From Elusimicrobiota bacterium (GTDB taxonomy: Bacteria; Elusimicrobiota; Elusimicrobia; FEN-1173): a DNA stretch of 64,000 nt. Position 1 is the first letter of the stretch, and each line of letters starts with the position of its first letter. The notes under the pieces are model-generated. The model was given only the letters and a program-made list of their open reading frames with translations. It made no database searches and was not told the DNA's origin. This document shows positions 16,462 to 25,578 of the stretch, in pieces. The stretch spans positions 62,001-126,000 of the forward strand of contig JADKIY010000005.1 in the NCBI GenBank assembly GCA_016722575.1. Direction: 5' to 3'. Both the position numbers and the translations under genes were made by a program.

Positions 16462-17732
16462 TCCGTTCGACCTCCCCTTCCCACGCCCGGGCCGCGGCCG
16501 CGATCGGCCTGTCGATTTTCGCTCGAACCGCTTTCGCCTATTCCCTGACGGACCGCGCCCCGGAGGAATCCGGCGTCGCGTGGACGCCATATTTTTCCGC
16601 GGAATTCTACGGGGGGCAATCCACTTTTTCCGGAGACAGCCAGTCCCCGGTCAGCGGCCCCAACGGGTCGGTTTTGTTTGTGCCCGGCCTTCGTCTGGGC
16701 CCACGGCTCACCCTTCTCCCGAGCCTCTCGGCCAACTACCGCCAAACCCGCGACGTTCAAGAACTGATCGGGGGAGGGTTCCTCACCCAAAAGCAATCGG
16801 ACCAAGCCCTGGCGGTCAAGGCGCTTTGGTCTATGACGGACCGGTGGAAAATCAAAGGGTACGGGTCGTTCAAACAGGAATTGGTCAACGAAACCTCCGA
16901 CGAAAAATGGGGGAACGGCCTCTTTGATTATCGAAAAACAGCGGCGGGTTTTGAGTTGGAGCGCGCGGGATCGCCCCTCCGAAGTTTACGCGCGGGAGTG
17001 GACCTATACTGGGTCGCGTTCCCGAATTTCGACAGTCTCTCCTCCGAGGCCCAACAATTCGGCGGGGAAGTGAACGCGGGAACCCACGTCCTCGATTACC
17101 GAAGTTTGGACGTTTCCATCTCGGCGGACGCCCTATTGTCGCCCCGAACCGCGTTGTCGGCCACCGCGTCGGCCTCGGACCGCCGGTTCGGCGACCAAAA
17201 TCTGGTCCAAGTGGACGGCGCCTACGCCGGAACGCTTCGGCACGATCTCTTCCTTTTTGCCTCCGCCGCCCTGCGACGACAAGGCGCGGCGCGAGAGTTC
17301 CGATGGGCCTCGGTGGACAGCGTGACGGGGTTGGACGTTTCGGCGGCGTGGCTGAACTCCAACCAAAATAATTACGATACCACCCGGACGGTGTTCAACA
17401 ACGATTACTACGATTACGTGGAATGGACCGCCGGCCCCCGGCTTTCCCTTCGTTTCAATCAAAAACTGACGGTCGGCCTGGGGGCGTCGTGGTCCCGCCG
17501 ACGTTACGGGCGTCGCCCCGTGCAGGACGTCGACGGCACCTACTTGACAGGGCACGTGACGACCACGTCCTGGACCTACCGCCTCAGCCTGGGCTACCCG
17601 CTGATGGAGCACCTGGACGCCGTTTTAACTGGCGCCTACCAAGACGCCGCCTCCAACATGAAATACGAGTCGGTTTACCGCTACAATTACTCCTCCGCCA
17701 GCTATTACGGGGGGCTTTCGCTCAAAATCTGA
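16458..17732 (+). CDS. Predicted outer-membrane beta-barrel protein
   Basis: A 424-residue protein with an N-terminal signal-like segment (about 12-27, ending RTAFAYS). The rest alternates polar and hydrophobic residues in many beta strands with aromatic girdles, for example WTYRLSLGYPLMEHL and SASYYGGLSLKI. It ends in a strand with a terminal hydrophobic Ile rather than the classic Phe. No family signature is recognised. ATG 16458 overlaps the FecR-protein stop, implying translational coupling. It may be the outer-membrane partner of the FecR protein; function is unknown. Confidence 0.65.
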   Translation: MIRSTSPSHARAAAAIGLSIFARTAFAYSLTDRAPEESGVAWTPYFSAEFYGGQSTFSGDSQSPVSGPNGSVLFVPGLRLGPRLTLLPSLSANYRQTRDVQELIGGGFLTQKQSDQALAVKALWSMTDRWKIKGYGSFKQELVNETSDEKWGNGLFDYRKTAAGFELERAGSPLRSLRAGVDLYWVAFPNFDSLSSEAQQFGGEVNAGTHVLDYRSLDVSISADALLSPRTALSATASASDRRFGDQNLVQVDGAYAGTLRHDLFLFASAALRRQGAAREFRWASVDSVTGLDVSAAWLNSNQNNYDTTRTVFNNDYYDYVEWTAGPRLSLRFNQKLTVGLGASWSRRRYGRRPVQDVDGTYLTGHVTTTSWTYRLSLGYPLMEHLDAVLTGAYQDAASNMKYESVYRYNYSSASYYGGLSLKI

Positions 17733-17735
17733 CCG

Positions 17736-17764
17736 TTGCCTTTTCTCCGTCGTTTTGTTAGTAT
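17736..17764 (+). promoter_or_regulatory. Promoter of the rimP-nusA-infB operon
   Basis: TTGCCT (17736-17741), 17-base spacer, TAGTAT (17759-17764). Predicted start near 17771, immediately before a terminator-like hairpin. Confidence 0.6.
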
Positions 17765-17772
17765 GAGGATAG

Positions 17773-17802
17773 AAGTGGCCGGCAATTGAGGCCACTTTTT
17801 TT
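17773..17802 (+). terminator. Hairpin with T-run at the 5' end of the rimP-nusA transcript
   Basis: A perfect 8-bp stem AAGTGGCC (17773-17780) with GGCCACTT (17790-17797), a 9-base loop and seven T (17796-17802). It ends the upstream barrel-gene transcript and may also attenuate transcription from the promoter at 17736. Confidence 0.82.
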
Positions 17803-17817
17803 GTTTTAAAGGAATCC

Positions 17818-18279
17818 ATGGGCGTCGCCGAAGACATCGAGCAGAATTTGGCTCCGGTTTTGAAAGAAGCCGGGGTGGAATTGGTCGCCGTTCAGTATCA
17901 ACGGGAACCCACCGGTTGGGTCCTCCGGTTCTTCTTGGACAAAGAGGGCGGCGTTTCGTTGGACGATTGCGCCGAATGGAGCGACCGCCTCGGGACGTTG
18001 GTCGAGGAACGGCGGCTGGTCGACGGGGAGTATTCCTTGGAAGTCTCAAGCCCCGGCCTCCAACGGCCCCTTCGAAAACGGGACGATTTTCTGCGTTTTA
18101 CGGGCCTGGAAGCCATTGTCAAAACCTTCGCCCCCATCAACAACCAGCGGAACTTTCACGGCCTTCTCCGCGGGGTGGAAAACGACGATTTGATTTTATT
18201 GGACCGCACCAACGGTTTGGTAAAAGTGCCTCTTAATGACATCGCCAGCGCAAAACTCGACCCCGCGGTCGGCGCTTAG
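17818..18279 (+). CDS. rimP: Ribosome maturation factor RimP
   Basis: A 153-residue 30S assembly factor. The N-terminal domain contains GVELVAVQYQRE and WVLRFFLDKEGGVSLDDC, followed by the typical YSLEVSSPGLQRPLRKRDDFLRFTG split motif (EVSSPGL, RPL). The C-terminal SH3-like domain ends in NDIASAKLDP. The start is preceded by AAAGGA. As in most bacteria it heads an operon with nusA and infB. Confidence 0.95.
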   Translation: MGVAEDIEQNLAPVLKEAGVELVAVQYQREPTGWVLRFFLDKEGGVSLDDCAEWSDRLGTLVEERRLVDGEYSLEVSSPGLQRPLRKRDDFLRFTGLEAIVKTFAPINNQRNFHGLLRGVENDDLILLDRTNGLVKVPLNDIASAKLDPAVGA

Positions 18280-18297
18280 GAAAAGGTAAAAAACAAC

Positions 18298-19671
18298 ATG
18301 AACAAAAGCGAATTGATCCCCGTTCTGGAGCAAATCGAGAAGGACAAGGGGATTCCCAAAGAAGAAATTTTGAAAATGATTGAGCAGGCCCTGGTGTCCG
18401 CCTACCGGAAACACGCGGGCCAACAGGTCAACGTCCAGGCCTCCATCGACGCCTCGTCGGGCCTGATTCGCGCCTTTGTCGTCAAAGCCATTGTGGAAAC
18501 GGTGACGAACCCCGCCGTGGAGATCACGGCCGCCGAAGCCAAGAAAGTTCGCGCCGGGATCATCGAGGGGGCCGAACTCAAAATCCCCGTTGAAGCCGAA
18601 GATTTCGCCCGCATCGCCGCCCAAACGGCCAAGCAGGTGCTCATTCAAAAAATCCGAGAAACCGAACGGGAAAGCCTTTATTCCGAATACAAGCCCAAAG
18701 AGGGCATTCTCATCAACGGCACCGTCCATCGCTTCGCCAACCGCAACCTCATTGTCGACATGGGGCGCAACGAAGGCGTCATTCCCATGCGCGAGCAAGT
18801 CCGCCGCGAACACTGGATGGTCGGCGATCGCGTCCGCGCCCTCATTCTAAAAGTGGAAAAGGGACCGCGCGGCCCCGAGGTGATTTTGTCCCGGGCGCAC
18901 CCGGACTTCGTGAAACGCCTGTTTGAGCAGGAAGTTCCCGAAATTTACGAGAAAACCGTCGAAGTCCTGGACGTCGTACGGGAAGCGGGGTTCCGTTCCA
19001 AAGTCGTCGTCCGCAGCAACAACCCGAAAGTCGACCCCATCGGCGCCTGCGTCGGGGTGAAGGGGTCCCGGGTCCGTCCCATCATCAACGAACTTCAAGG
19101 CGAACGCATCGACCTGGTGGCCTTTTCGCCGGACGTCACGACCTACATCGCCAACGCCCTGTCGCCGGTGAAACCCCTCTCGGTCCGCATCGTCAACCTG
19201 GAAGAAAAACGCGCCGAAGCCCTGGTGGCCAACGACCAATTGTCGCTCGCCATCGGGAAGGCCGGACAGAACGTGCGACTCGCCAACAAGCTCACCGGGT
19301 GGAACATCGACGTCCGGTCCGAACTGCAAAAAAAAGAGGAATCCCAAGCCACCGCCGCCGCCCGCATCGACGAGCTCTCCCGGCTGGAAGGCGTGGGCCC
19401 CAAAACCGCCGAGGTGTTGCAAAAAGGCGGATGGGGGGACATGGAACGGTTGGCCAACGCCAAACCGGACGACCTCACGGCCCTCTCCGGCGTGGGCGAG
19501 AAGACGGCCGAAAAAATCATCGAGTCCGCCAAATTGTATTTGCAGGCCAAAGCGGCCGCTCCCGTGGACGCCGCGACCAACGAGGCCGCCGCCGAAACGG
19601 CCCCGGCCGAAACACCCGAATCCGCGCCCGCGCCGGAATCCGAACCGACCGCCGGAGCCAAGGACGAATAA
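18298..19671 (+). CDS. nusA: Transcription termination/antitermination factor NusA
   Basis: A 457-residue RNA-polymerase-associated factor. Order: N-terminal polymerase-binding domain (1-125); S1 domain (about 135-200, INGTVHRFANRNLIVDMG); KH1 and KH2 (about 205-345) with VGACVGVKGSRVRPI-like GACVGVKGSRVRP and SLAIGKAGQNVRLA; then two helix-hairpin-helix modules (LEGVGPKTAEVLQ and LSGVGEKTAEKI) in place of the acidic repeats of E. coli. The tail is Ala/Pro/Glu-rich. NusA may act on the leader hairpin of its own operon (inference). Confidence 0.96.
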   Translation: MNKSELIPVLEQIEKDKGIPKEEILKMIEQALVSAYRKHAGQQVNVQASIDASSGLIRAFVVKAIVETVTNPAVEITAAEAKKVRAGIIEGAELKIPVEAEDFARIAAQTAKQVLIQKIRETERESLYSEYKPKEGILINGTVHRFANRNLIVDMGRNEGVIPMREQVRREHWMVGDRVRALILKVEKGPRGPEVILSRAHPDFVKRLFEQEVPEIYEKTVEVLDVVREAGFRSKVVVRSNNPKVDPIGACVGVKGSRVRPIINELQGERIDLVAFSPDVTTYIANALSPVKPLSVRIVNLEEKRAEALVANDQLSLAIGKAGQNVRLANKLTGWNIDVRSELQKKEESQATAAARIDELSRLEGVGPKTAEVLQKGGWGDMERLANAKPDDLTALSGVGEKTAEKIIESAKLYLQAKAAAPVDAATNEAAAETAPAETPESAPAPESEPTAGAKDE

Positions 19672-19675
19672 CGCC

Positions 19676-21871
19676 ATGACCGACGCCAAAAAGAAAACCG
19701 CGGCCGCCAAACCGGCCGCCAAAAGCGCTCCCAAAAAACCCGACGCCAAGAAAAAAGCGAAGCCCGCGGCGGAAAAACCGGTTAAGGCGAAACGCGCCCC
19801 CAAAAAAGACGCCGAAACCCCGAAAGCCGTTCCGGCCCCGGTCGCCGTCAAAGCCAAAAAAGAACCGATCCTCGAAGCGCCGACGGCCCCGGTCAAATCG
19901 CCCGAGCCCAAACCCCTTTCCGTCACGATTCCCAAGCCGCCGACGAAACCCGTGACCCCGGCGCCCGTGGCGCCGCCCGTCGTCAAGGCAACGCCGGTCC
20001 CCGCCGCCCGCCCCGCGACGCCCGAAACCCGCGCGCCCCAGGCCCCGGCGCCCAAGCCGGCCGAACCCGTGCGTCCCCCGACCCCCGCGCCGGCCCCGGT
20101 GAAACCCGCGGCCCCGCCGGTTCCCCGGACCAAAATTTCCGTTCCCGAATCCATCACGGTCAAGGAACTGGCCGAAAAGATGAACGTCAAACTTCCGGAC
20201 GTGATGAAAAAACTCATCACGATCGGCGTCATGGCCAACCTCAATCAGCGCCTGGACAAAGACTCCGTGACGCTCTTGGCGGACGCCTTCAATTTTGACG
20301 TGGACATCAAGGCCCTCTACGCCGATGAAGCCCTCAGTGTGGCGGACGACGCCAGCACGCTGCTGCCCCGACCGCCGGTCGTCACCGTCATGGGCCACGT
20401 CGATCACGGGAAAACCTCCCTCTTGGACGCCATCCGTTCCGCCCGGGTGGCGGAAAAAGAAGCGGGGGGAATCACCCAGCACATCGGCGCCTATCAAGTG
20501 AAAACCGACAAGGGGTTGGTGACCTTTTTGGACACCCCCGGCCACGAAGCCTTTACCGCCATGCGGGCCCGCGGCGCCCAGGCGACCGACCTGGTGATTT
20601 TGGTGGTGGCCGCCGACGACGGCGTAATGCCGCAGACCGTGGAGGCCTTGAACCACGCCCGGGCCGCGGGCGTGCCCATCGTGGTCGCCATCAACAAGTG
20701 CGACCTTCCGACGGCCAACCCCCAGCGCATCAAGCAGGAACTGGCGAACCTCAACCTCGCCCCGGAAGATTGGGGCGGAAAAACGGTCATGGTGGAAGTG
20801 TCGGCCAAAGCCAAAAAGAATTTGGACAAACTATTGGAAATGATTCTTCTGGAAGCCGAGCTGTTGGACCTCAAGGCAAACCCGAACCGCCCCGCCCAGG
20901 GCATCGTGGTCGAGGCGAAGCTCGACCCCCGCCGGGGCCCCGTGGCCACGGTGCTGATTCAAAAGGGCACCCTCCGGGTGGGCGACGCCTTCGTGTGCGG
21001 CGTCACGGCCGGCAAGATCCGCGCGTTGACCAACGACAAGGGCGAACGGGTCAAGGACGCCCCGCCCGCCTATCCCGTCGAAATTTTGGGATTGTCCGGC
21101 ACGCCCCAGGCCGGCGACAAGTTGGTCGTCCTCCCCAGCGACCGGGAAGCCCGGGAAATCGCCGAACGACGCCAGGGCATCGCCACGGCGGAAGCCCGAC
21201 GCGCCCGGCAACATTTGACGCTGGAAGCCTTTCACGAAGCGGCCGCGGCGGGCAAGGTAAAACAACTGCCCATCGTCCTTAAAGCCGACGTGCAGGGGTC
21301 GCTCGAAGCCATCCGAGACTCCCTGGAAAAATTAAACGGGGCGGAAATTTCCGTGCGCGTGATCCACGCCGGCATCGGTGGCATCACCAATTCCGACGTG
21401 GTGCTGGCCGACGCCTCCGACGCCGTGATTCTCGGCTTCAACGTCCGCCCCGACCCCTCCTCCGAATCCCTGGCTCAGCGGGAAGGCGTGGAAATCAAAA
21501 CCTACCGAATCATCTACGACATGGTCAACGACGTCAAAGCCGGCTTGGAAGGCCTCCTGGACCCCGAGGAAAAGGAAGTGACGACCGGCTGGGCCGACGT
21601 CCGTAAAACCTTCACGGCCCCCAAAGTGGGTTTCGTCGCCGGGTGCATGGTGACCGACGGCAAAGTCACCCGGACCGGCCGGGCGCGTCTGGTCCGCAAC
21701 GGCGCCATCGTTTTTGAAGGCGCCATCGGCAGCCTCCGCCGCTTCAAAGACGACGTCCGCGACGTGGAAAAGGGCTACGAGTGCGGCATCTCCCTGGCGA
21801 ACTTTCAGGACGTCAAGGTGGGGGACAAAATCGAGTTCTACGTCATTGAAAAGCAGGCCCGAAAGCTCTGA
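19676..21871 (+). CDS. infB: Translation initiation factor IF-2
   Basis: A 731-residue GTPase that brings initiator tRNA to the 30S subunit. Residues 1-155 are a Lys/Ala/Pro-rich disordered arm, followed by the IF2-N helix bundle (ITVKELAEKMNVKLPDV). The G domain has GHVDHGKTSLLDAI (G1), GGITQHIGAY (G2), DTPGHEAF (G3) and INKCDLP (G4). Domains II, III and C2 follow, with LKADVQGSLEAI typical. It starts 4 bases after nusA. Confidence 0.97.
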   Translation: MTDAKKKTAAAKPAAKSAPKKPDAKKKAKPAAEKPVKAKRAPKKDAETPKAVPAPVAVKAKKEPILEAPTAPVKSPEPKPLSVTIPKPPTKPVTPAPVAPPVVKATPVPAARPATPETRAPQAPAPKPAEPVRPPTPAPAPVKPAAPPVPRTKISVPESITVKELAEKMNVKLPDVMKKLITIGVMANLNQRLDKDSVTLLADAFNFDVDIKALYADEALSVADDASTLLPRPPVVTVMGHVDHGKTSLLDAIRSARVAEKEAGGITQHIGAYQVKTDKGLVTFLDTPGHEAFTAMRARGAQATDLVILVVAADDGVMPQTVEALNHARAAGVPIVVAINKCDLPTANPQRIKQELANLNLAPEDWGGKTVMVEVSAKAKKNLDKLLEMILLEAELLDLKANPNRPAQGIVVEAKLDPRRGPVATVLIQKGTLRVGDAFVCGVTAGKIRALTNDKGERVKDAPPAYPVEILGLSGTPQAGDKLVVLPSDREAREIAERRQGIATAEARRARQHLTLEAFHEAAAAGKVKQLPIVLKADVQGSLEAIRDSLEKLNGAEISVRVIHAGIGGITNSDVVLADASDAVILGFNVRPDPSSESLAQREGVEIKTYRIIYDMVNDVKAGLEGLLDPEEKEVTTGWADVRKTFTAPKVGFVAGCMVTDGKVTRTGRARLVRNGAIVFEGAIGSLRRFKDDVRDVEKGYECGISLANFQDVKVGDKIEFYVIEKQARKL

Positions 21872-21886
21872 CCGGGCGTCCCCCCC

Positions 21887-22291
21887 ATGTGGCAACGTCG
21901 GATTGAACGCGTCAACGAACTGCTTCTGCGGGAAATCTCCAATTTCGTTTTGGAGAACCAGCCGCCGGACCTGGGGTTTGTGACCTTTACCGGGGTGAGC
22001 GTCACCGAGGACTTGGAGCAGGCCCGCGTTTATTTCTCCGTCATGGGCACCGACGCCGAAAAGGCCCGGAGCCTGGATCTCCTGAACGCCATGCGGACGG
22101 ATTTAACGCGGCGCATGCGGCGGCTCGAAAGCCTGAAGCGCATTCCCGAACTCCATTTCGAGTTCGACGCCACGCCCGAACGGGCCGCCCGCGTGCACGA
22201 AATCATCGAACACCTCCACGCTCCGCCGCCCGCCGCCGCGGCTCCGGCGACCAAACCCGGGAAAGAACGTCCGCCGCGCAAAAAAACCTGA
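21887..22291 (+). CDS. rbfA: Ribosome-binding factor A
   Basis: A 134-residue KH-fold 30S assembly factor. RIERVNELLLREISNFVLE, FVTFTGVSVTEDLEQARVYF and RRLESLKRIPELHFEFD match the family in order. The C-terminal 30 residues are a Pro/Ala/Lys-rich extension. It follows infB by 15 bases, the usual order. Confidence 0.95.
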   Translation: MWQRRIERVNELLLREISNFVLENQPPDLGFVTFTGVSVTEDLEQARVYFSVMGTDAEKARSLDLLNAMRTDLTRRMRRLESLKRIPELHFEFDATPERAARVHEIIEHLHAPPPAAAAPATKPGKERPPRKKT

Positions 22292-22293
22292 CC

Positions 22294-23286
22294 ATGCCCC
22301 TGCCGCCGATCCCACGATCGTCGCAACAGGCCATCGGGCAAATCCTGGCGGCGGTCAAAAAACACAAAACTTTTTTTCTCACCGGCCACGAACGGCCCGA
22401 CGGCGACACCGTGGGCTCCGAATTGGCTTTGGCCGGATTCCTTCGGCGGTCCGGCAAAAAAGTGACCGTGGCCAACACCGGCGGCGTGCCCGCGATGTTC
22501 GACTTTTTGGCCGGGGTCCGCTCGATCCGCACCGCCCCCCGAATTCCCGGCCGCTTTGACTGCGCCGTGGTGTTCGAGTGTTCGGGGCCCGACCGAATGG
22601 GGAACATCATCGACTTGAAAACCCAGGCGACCACCGTCATCAACATCGATCATCACGCCCACCACAGCCGCTTCGGCCACATCAATCTGATCAACCCCCG
22701 CACTTCCTCCAACTCGGAACAACTGGCCTACGTCTTCGAGCGCGCCGGTCACACGCTGAACCGGGCCGAAGCCACGGCCTTGTACGTGGGGCTGGTCACG
22801 GATTCCGGCCGCTTTCAGCACAGTTGCACCACCCCCGAAAGCCACGCGGTGGCGGCCCTTCTTCTGCGACGCGGCGTGGACGTCGCCGAAGTCCACCGAC
22901 ACGTCTACGGCACCCGTTCGGTGCCGGCCCTGCGCCTCCTGGCCCGGGCTCTAGCGGGCCTCCGACTTGAACTGGACCAGCGGGTGGCCGTTCTCTCCCT
23001 GTCCCAAAAAGATTTCGCCGAAACCGGCGCCGGGGAAGACGACACCGAAGACATCGTCAATTACGGCCTCCTCCCGCCCTCCGTGGCGGCCACCGTGTTT
23101 CTCTGCGAGTTGCCGGGCGGCGGCACCAAAGCCAGCCTGCGCGGAAAAGGCGCGGTGGACCTGTGCCGGTTGGCGGTTTCCCTGGGGGGCGGCGGCCACA
23201 AAAACGCCTCCGGCGTCACGCTCCCGGTCCCCTTGCCGTCGGCGACCCAAACGCTCCTGGACGCCCTCGCCAAAACGCTTAAATAA
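22294..23286 (+). CDS. nrnA: DHH-family bifunctional oligoribonuclease / pAp phosphatase (NrnA-type)
   Basis: A 330-residue phosphoesterase expected to degrade very short RNAs (nanoRNA) and 3'-phosphoadenosine 5'-phosphate. The N-terminal DHH domain has HERPDGDTVGSELAL and INIDHHAHHSRFG; the C-terminal DHHA1 domain ends with SLGGGGHKNASGV. All metal-binding Asp/His residues expected in these motifs are present. It sits 2 bases after rbfA, and nrnA between rbfA and truB is a frequent arrangement. Confidence 0.93.
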   Translation: MPLPPIPRSSQQAIGQILAAVKKHKTFFLTGHERPDGDTVGSELALAGFLRRSGKKVTVANTGGVPAMFDFLAGVRSIRTAPRIPGRFDCAVVFECSGPDRMGNIIDLKTQATTVINIDHHAHHSRFGHINLINPRTSSNSEQLAYVFERAGHTLNRAEATALYVGLVTDSGRFQHSCTTPESHAVAALLLRRGVDVAEVHRHVYGTRSVPALRLLARALAGLRLELDQRVAVLSLSQKDFAETGAGEDDTEDIVNYGLLPPSVAATVFLCELPGGGTKASLRGKGAVDLCRLAVSLGGGGHKNASGVTLPVPLPSATQTLLDALAKTLK

Positions 23287-23287
23287 C

Positions 23288-24016
23288 ATGCCCCCTCTGC
23301 TCAGCCGCCGGGTCCTCTCCGGCCTCTTTCTCATCGACAAACCCAAGGGTCCGACCTCCCACGACGCGGTGCTTTGGGCCCGGCGGGTCCTCAACACCGC
23401 GGAGGTCGGCCACTGCGGCTCCCTCGACCCCATGGCCACGGGACTTCTCCTCTTGGTCGTCGGAGAGGCCCGCACACAACAAAATCGATTCATGGCGGAA
23501 CGCAAAGTCTACGAAGGCACGGTGCGGCTCGGGTTCGCGACGGACACCGACGACACCGACGGACGTCCCCTGGCGGGGACGTTCGCCCGTTCGGCCGCCG
23601 ACGTTTCCGAAACCGACGCGCGCTCGGAACTCGAACGGTTCAAGGGCGTTTTTGACCAGGAAGTCCCCACGTTTTCGGCGGTCAAGGTGAACGGCAAACC
23701 CTTGTATCATTGGGCGCGCAAGGGCGTCCCGGTGGAGAAACCGACCAAATCCGTCGAAGTCCACGCCATTAATTTTCTGGCCTACGCCCCGCCCGACATC
23801 GACTTTCGGGTGGATTGCGCCAAGGGCTTCTACGTTCGGGCCCTGGCCCGGGATTTGGGGAAACGGTTGGGCACCGGTGGCGTTTTGTCGCGCCTTTGCC
23901 GGGAGTCCATCGGAACCTACGAACGCCGCAACGCCTACCCCTGGGTGGACCGCGCCGCCCTGGACCCCGCCGTTTTCGAGCGATCGTTCATTCCCATCGA
24001 ACGGTTGCCCGACTGA
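23288..24016 (+). CDS. truB: tRNA pseudouridine-55 synthase
   Basis: A 242-residue enzyme making Psi55 in the T-loop of tRNAs. LFLIDKPKGPTSHDAV, VGHCGSLDPMATGLLLL with the catalytic Asp, KVYEGTVRLGFATDTDD and FYVRALARDLG are all present. The C-terminal PUA-like domain is short, as in bacteria lacking the long extension. ATG 23288 is used; the longer open frame upstream overlaps nrnA in a shadow frame. Confidence 0.95.
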   Translation: MPPLLSRRVLSGLFLIDKPKGPTSHDAVLWARRVLNTAEVGHCGSLDPMATGLLLLVVGEARTQQNRFMAERKVYEGTVRLGFATDTDDTDGRPLAGTFARSAADVSETDARSELERFKGVFDQEVPTFSAVKVNGKPLYHWARKGVPVEKPTKSVEVHAINFLAYAPPDIDFRVDCAKGFYVRALARDLGKRLGTGGVLSRLCRESIGTYERRNAYPWVDRAALDPAVFERSFIPIERLPD

Positions 24017-24924
24017 TGGGGAAACCCGTCGTCCTCACCCTCGGGACCTTCGACGGCGTTCACCGGGGCCACCAGGCTCTTCTGGCGAAGGCCCGGGCCC
24101 GGGCGCGCGCGTTGCGCGGGGAGGTGTTGGCCGTGGCCTTTGACCGTCCGCCCCGCCTTTTCTTCCATCCCGAGCCGTCCCCCGCGTTGATTACCACCCC
24201 CGAGGAGCGCGCCCTCCTGCTTCGTCGTTTCGGCGCGGATCACGTGGAACGACTGGCCTTTGGCCGGCCCTTGGCCCGTTTGTCCGCCGTTCGATTCCTT
24301 CGGGACTACGTTCGGGGGCGATGGAAGGCCCGGGAGTGCGTGGTGGGCTTTAATTTCGCTTTCGGGCGGAGCCGGGAGGGGGATTTCGCGACGCTTCAGC
24401 GCCTGGCCCGTCGGTGGAACCTGCGGGTCCACTCCGTGGGGCCCGTGGCGCACCGGGGACAAACGGTGTCCTCGGGGCTTATTCGGCGGTGCCTTCGGGC
24501 GGGAAAAACCGACGACGCGGCGGCCTTTCTCGGTCATTCCTTTGCCCTTTCGGGGGAGGTCGTCCGCGGACGGGGATGGGGCCGGGGACTGGGCTATCCC
24601 ACGGCGAACCTTCGGGTCTCCCCGGACAAGATTTTGCCGGCCGGCGCTTTCGCGGTCGGCGTCGCCCTGCCCTCCGGCACGCGCCGCGGGGGAATGATGA
24701 ACATCGGCCGACGCCCCACCGTGTTGGCCGACGGGCCGCAAACCGTCGAAGTCCACGTGTTTGATTTTCTCGGCCGATTGGACGGGCAGCGTCTGACGGT
24801 CGACCTCCTCGGCCGCCTTCGTCCGGAAAAAAAATTCCCGTCCCGCGCGGACCTGATCCGCCAATTGCGTGAGGACGAGCGCCGGGCCCGATCCCGTGTG
24901 GGTCGCTCGGGCTGGCTGGCGTAA
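24016..24924 (+). CDS. ribF: Bifunctional riboflavin kinase / FAD synthetase
   Basis: A 302-residue enzyme making FMN and then FAD. The N-terminal nucleotidyltransferase domain has LTLGTFDGVHRGHQALL and the later FNFAFGRSREGDF; the C-terminal kinase domain has GRGLGYPTANLRVSP and MNIGRRPTV. ATG 24016 overlaps the truB stop by one base (TGATG). The truB-ribF-rpsO-pnp order is common, although here two extra genes intervene before rpsO. Confidence 0.95.
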   Translation: MGKPVVLTLGTFDGVHRGHQALLAKARARARALRGEVLAVAFDRPPRLFFHPEPSPALITTPEERALLLRRFGADHVERLAFGRPLARLSAVRFLRDYVRGRWKARECVVGFNFAFGRSREGDFATLQRLARRWNLRVHSVGPVAHRGQTVSSGLIRRCLRAGKTDDAAAFLGHSFALSGEVVRGRGWGRGLGYPTANLRVSPDKILPAGAFAVGVALPSGTRRGGMMNIGRRPTVLADGPQTVEVHVFDFLGRLDGQRLTVDLLGRLRPEKKFPSRADLIRQLREDERRARSRVGRSGWLA

Positions 24925-24951
24925 AAACGGGTTTGGGTTTATCCTAAGGGC

Positions 24952-25578
24952 ATGGAACCCACGCCCCGCCGCGTTTTCGGAAAGACGGTGTTCTGGATCG
25001 GTATCGCCGTCGTTTTTCTTTGGTCCGGATTTCGACCCTTTGACCGATTCACGTGGTTCCTGGAAGTGGCCCCGGCCGTGGTGGGCGCGGTGATTCTCGT
25101 CGCCATTCGTCGACGCTTTCCGCTCACCCCCACGCTCCTTGTTTTAATCGGCCTTCACATGGTGGTTTTGATGATCGGCGGTCGCTACACCTACGCCCGA
25201 GTTCCGTTGTTCGATTGGATCCGCGATGCTTTCGGCCTGGCCCGCAATCACTACGACCGGCTGGGCCACTTCGCCCAGGGCTTTGTGCCGGCGCTCATCG
25301 CCCGGGAAATTCTGATCCGACGCTCCCCCTTGAAACCGGGCGGCTGGCTGTTTTTTCTGGTGGGCTGCGTGGCCTTGTCGATCAGCGCGTTTTACGAGTT
25401 GATCGAGTGGGGCGTCTCGTTGGCCACGGGCAGCGCGGGCGACGCCTTTTTGGGAACCCAGGGCGACGTGTGGGACACCCAGTGGGACATGGCCATGGCG
25501 TTGATCGGCGCGGTCACGGCGCAAATCGCCCTGGGCCGCCGCCAAGACCGCGAATTGGCCCCGGAAAAACCCACGTGA
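24952..25578 (+). CDS. DUF2238 (YjdF-type) integral membrane protein
   Basis: A 208-residue inner-membrane protein with about five to six helices. The family region is recognisable from LLVLIGLHMVVLMIGGRYTYA, NHYDRLGHFAQGF and YELIEWGVSLATG, with conserved Tyr, His and Glu residues inside the membrane. The biochemical role of this family is unknown. A TATCCT (24940-24945) sits 6 bases before the ATG without a clear -35 box, so a leaderless start is possible. The downstream metallopeptidase gene overlaps its stop by 4 bases. Confidence 0.8.
   Translation: MEPTPRRVFGKTVFWIGIAVVFLWSGFRPFDRFTWFLEVAPAVVGAVILVAIRRRFPLTPTLLVLIGLHMVVLMIGGRYTYARVPLFDWIRDAFGLARNHYDRLGHFAQGFVPALIAREILIRRSPLKPGGWLFFLVGCVALSISAFYELIEWGVSLATGSAGDAFLGTQGDVWDTQWDMAMALIGAVTAQIALGRRQDRELAPEKPT

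Noticed and set aside
22967..23287. Upstream extension of the truB frame
   Set aside because: Overlaps nrnA entirely; conserved TruB sequence begins after 23288.
23815..24015. Upstream extension of the ribF frame
   Set aside because: Overlaps truB; FAD synthetase homology starts directly after ATG 24016.
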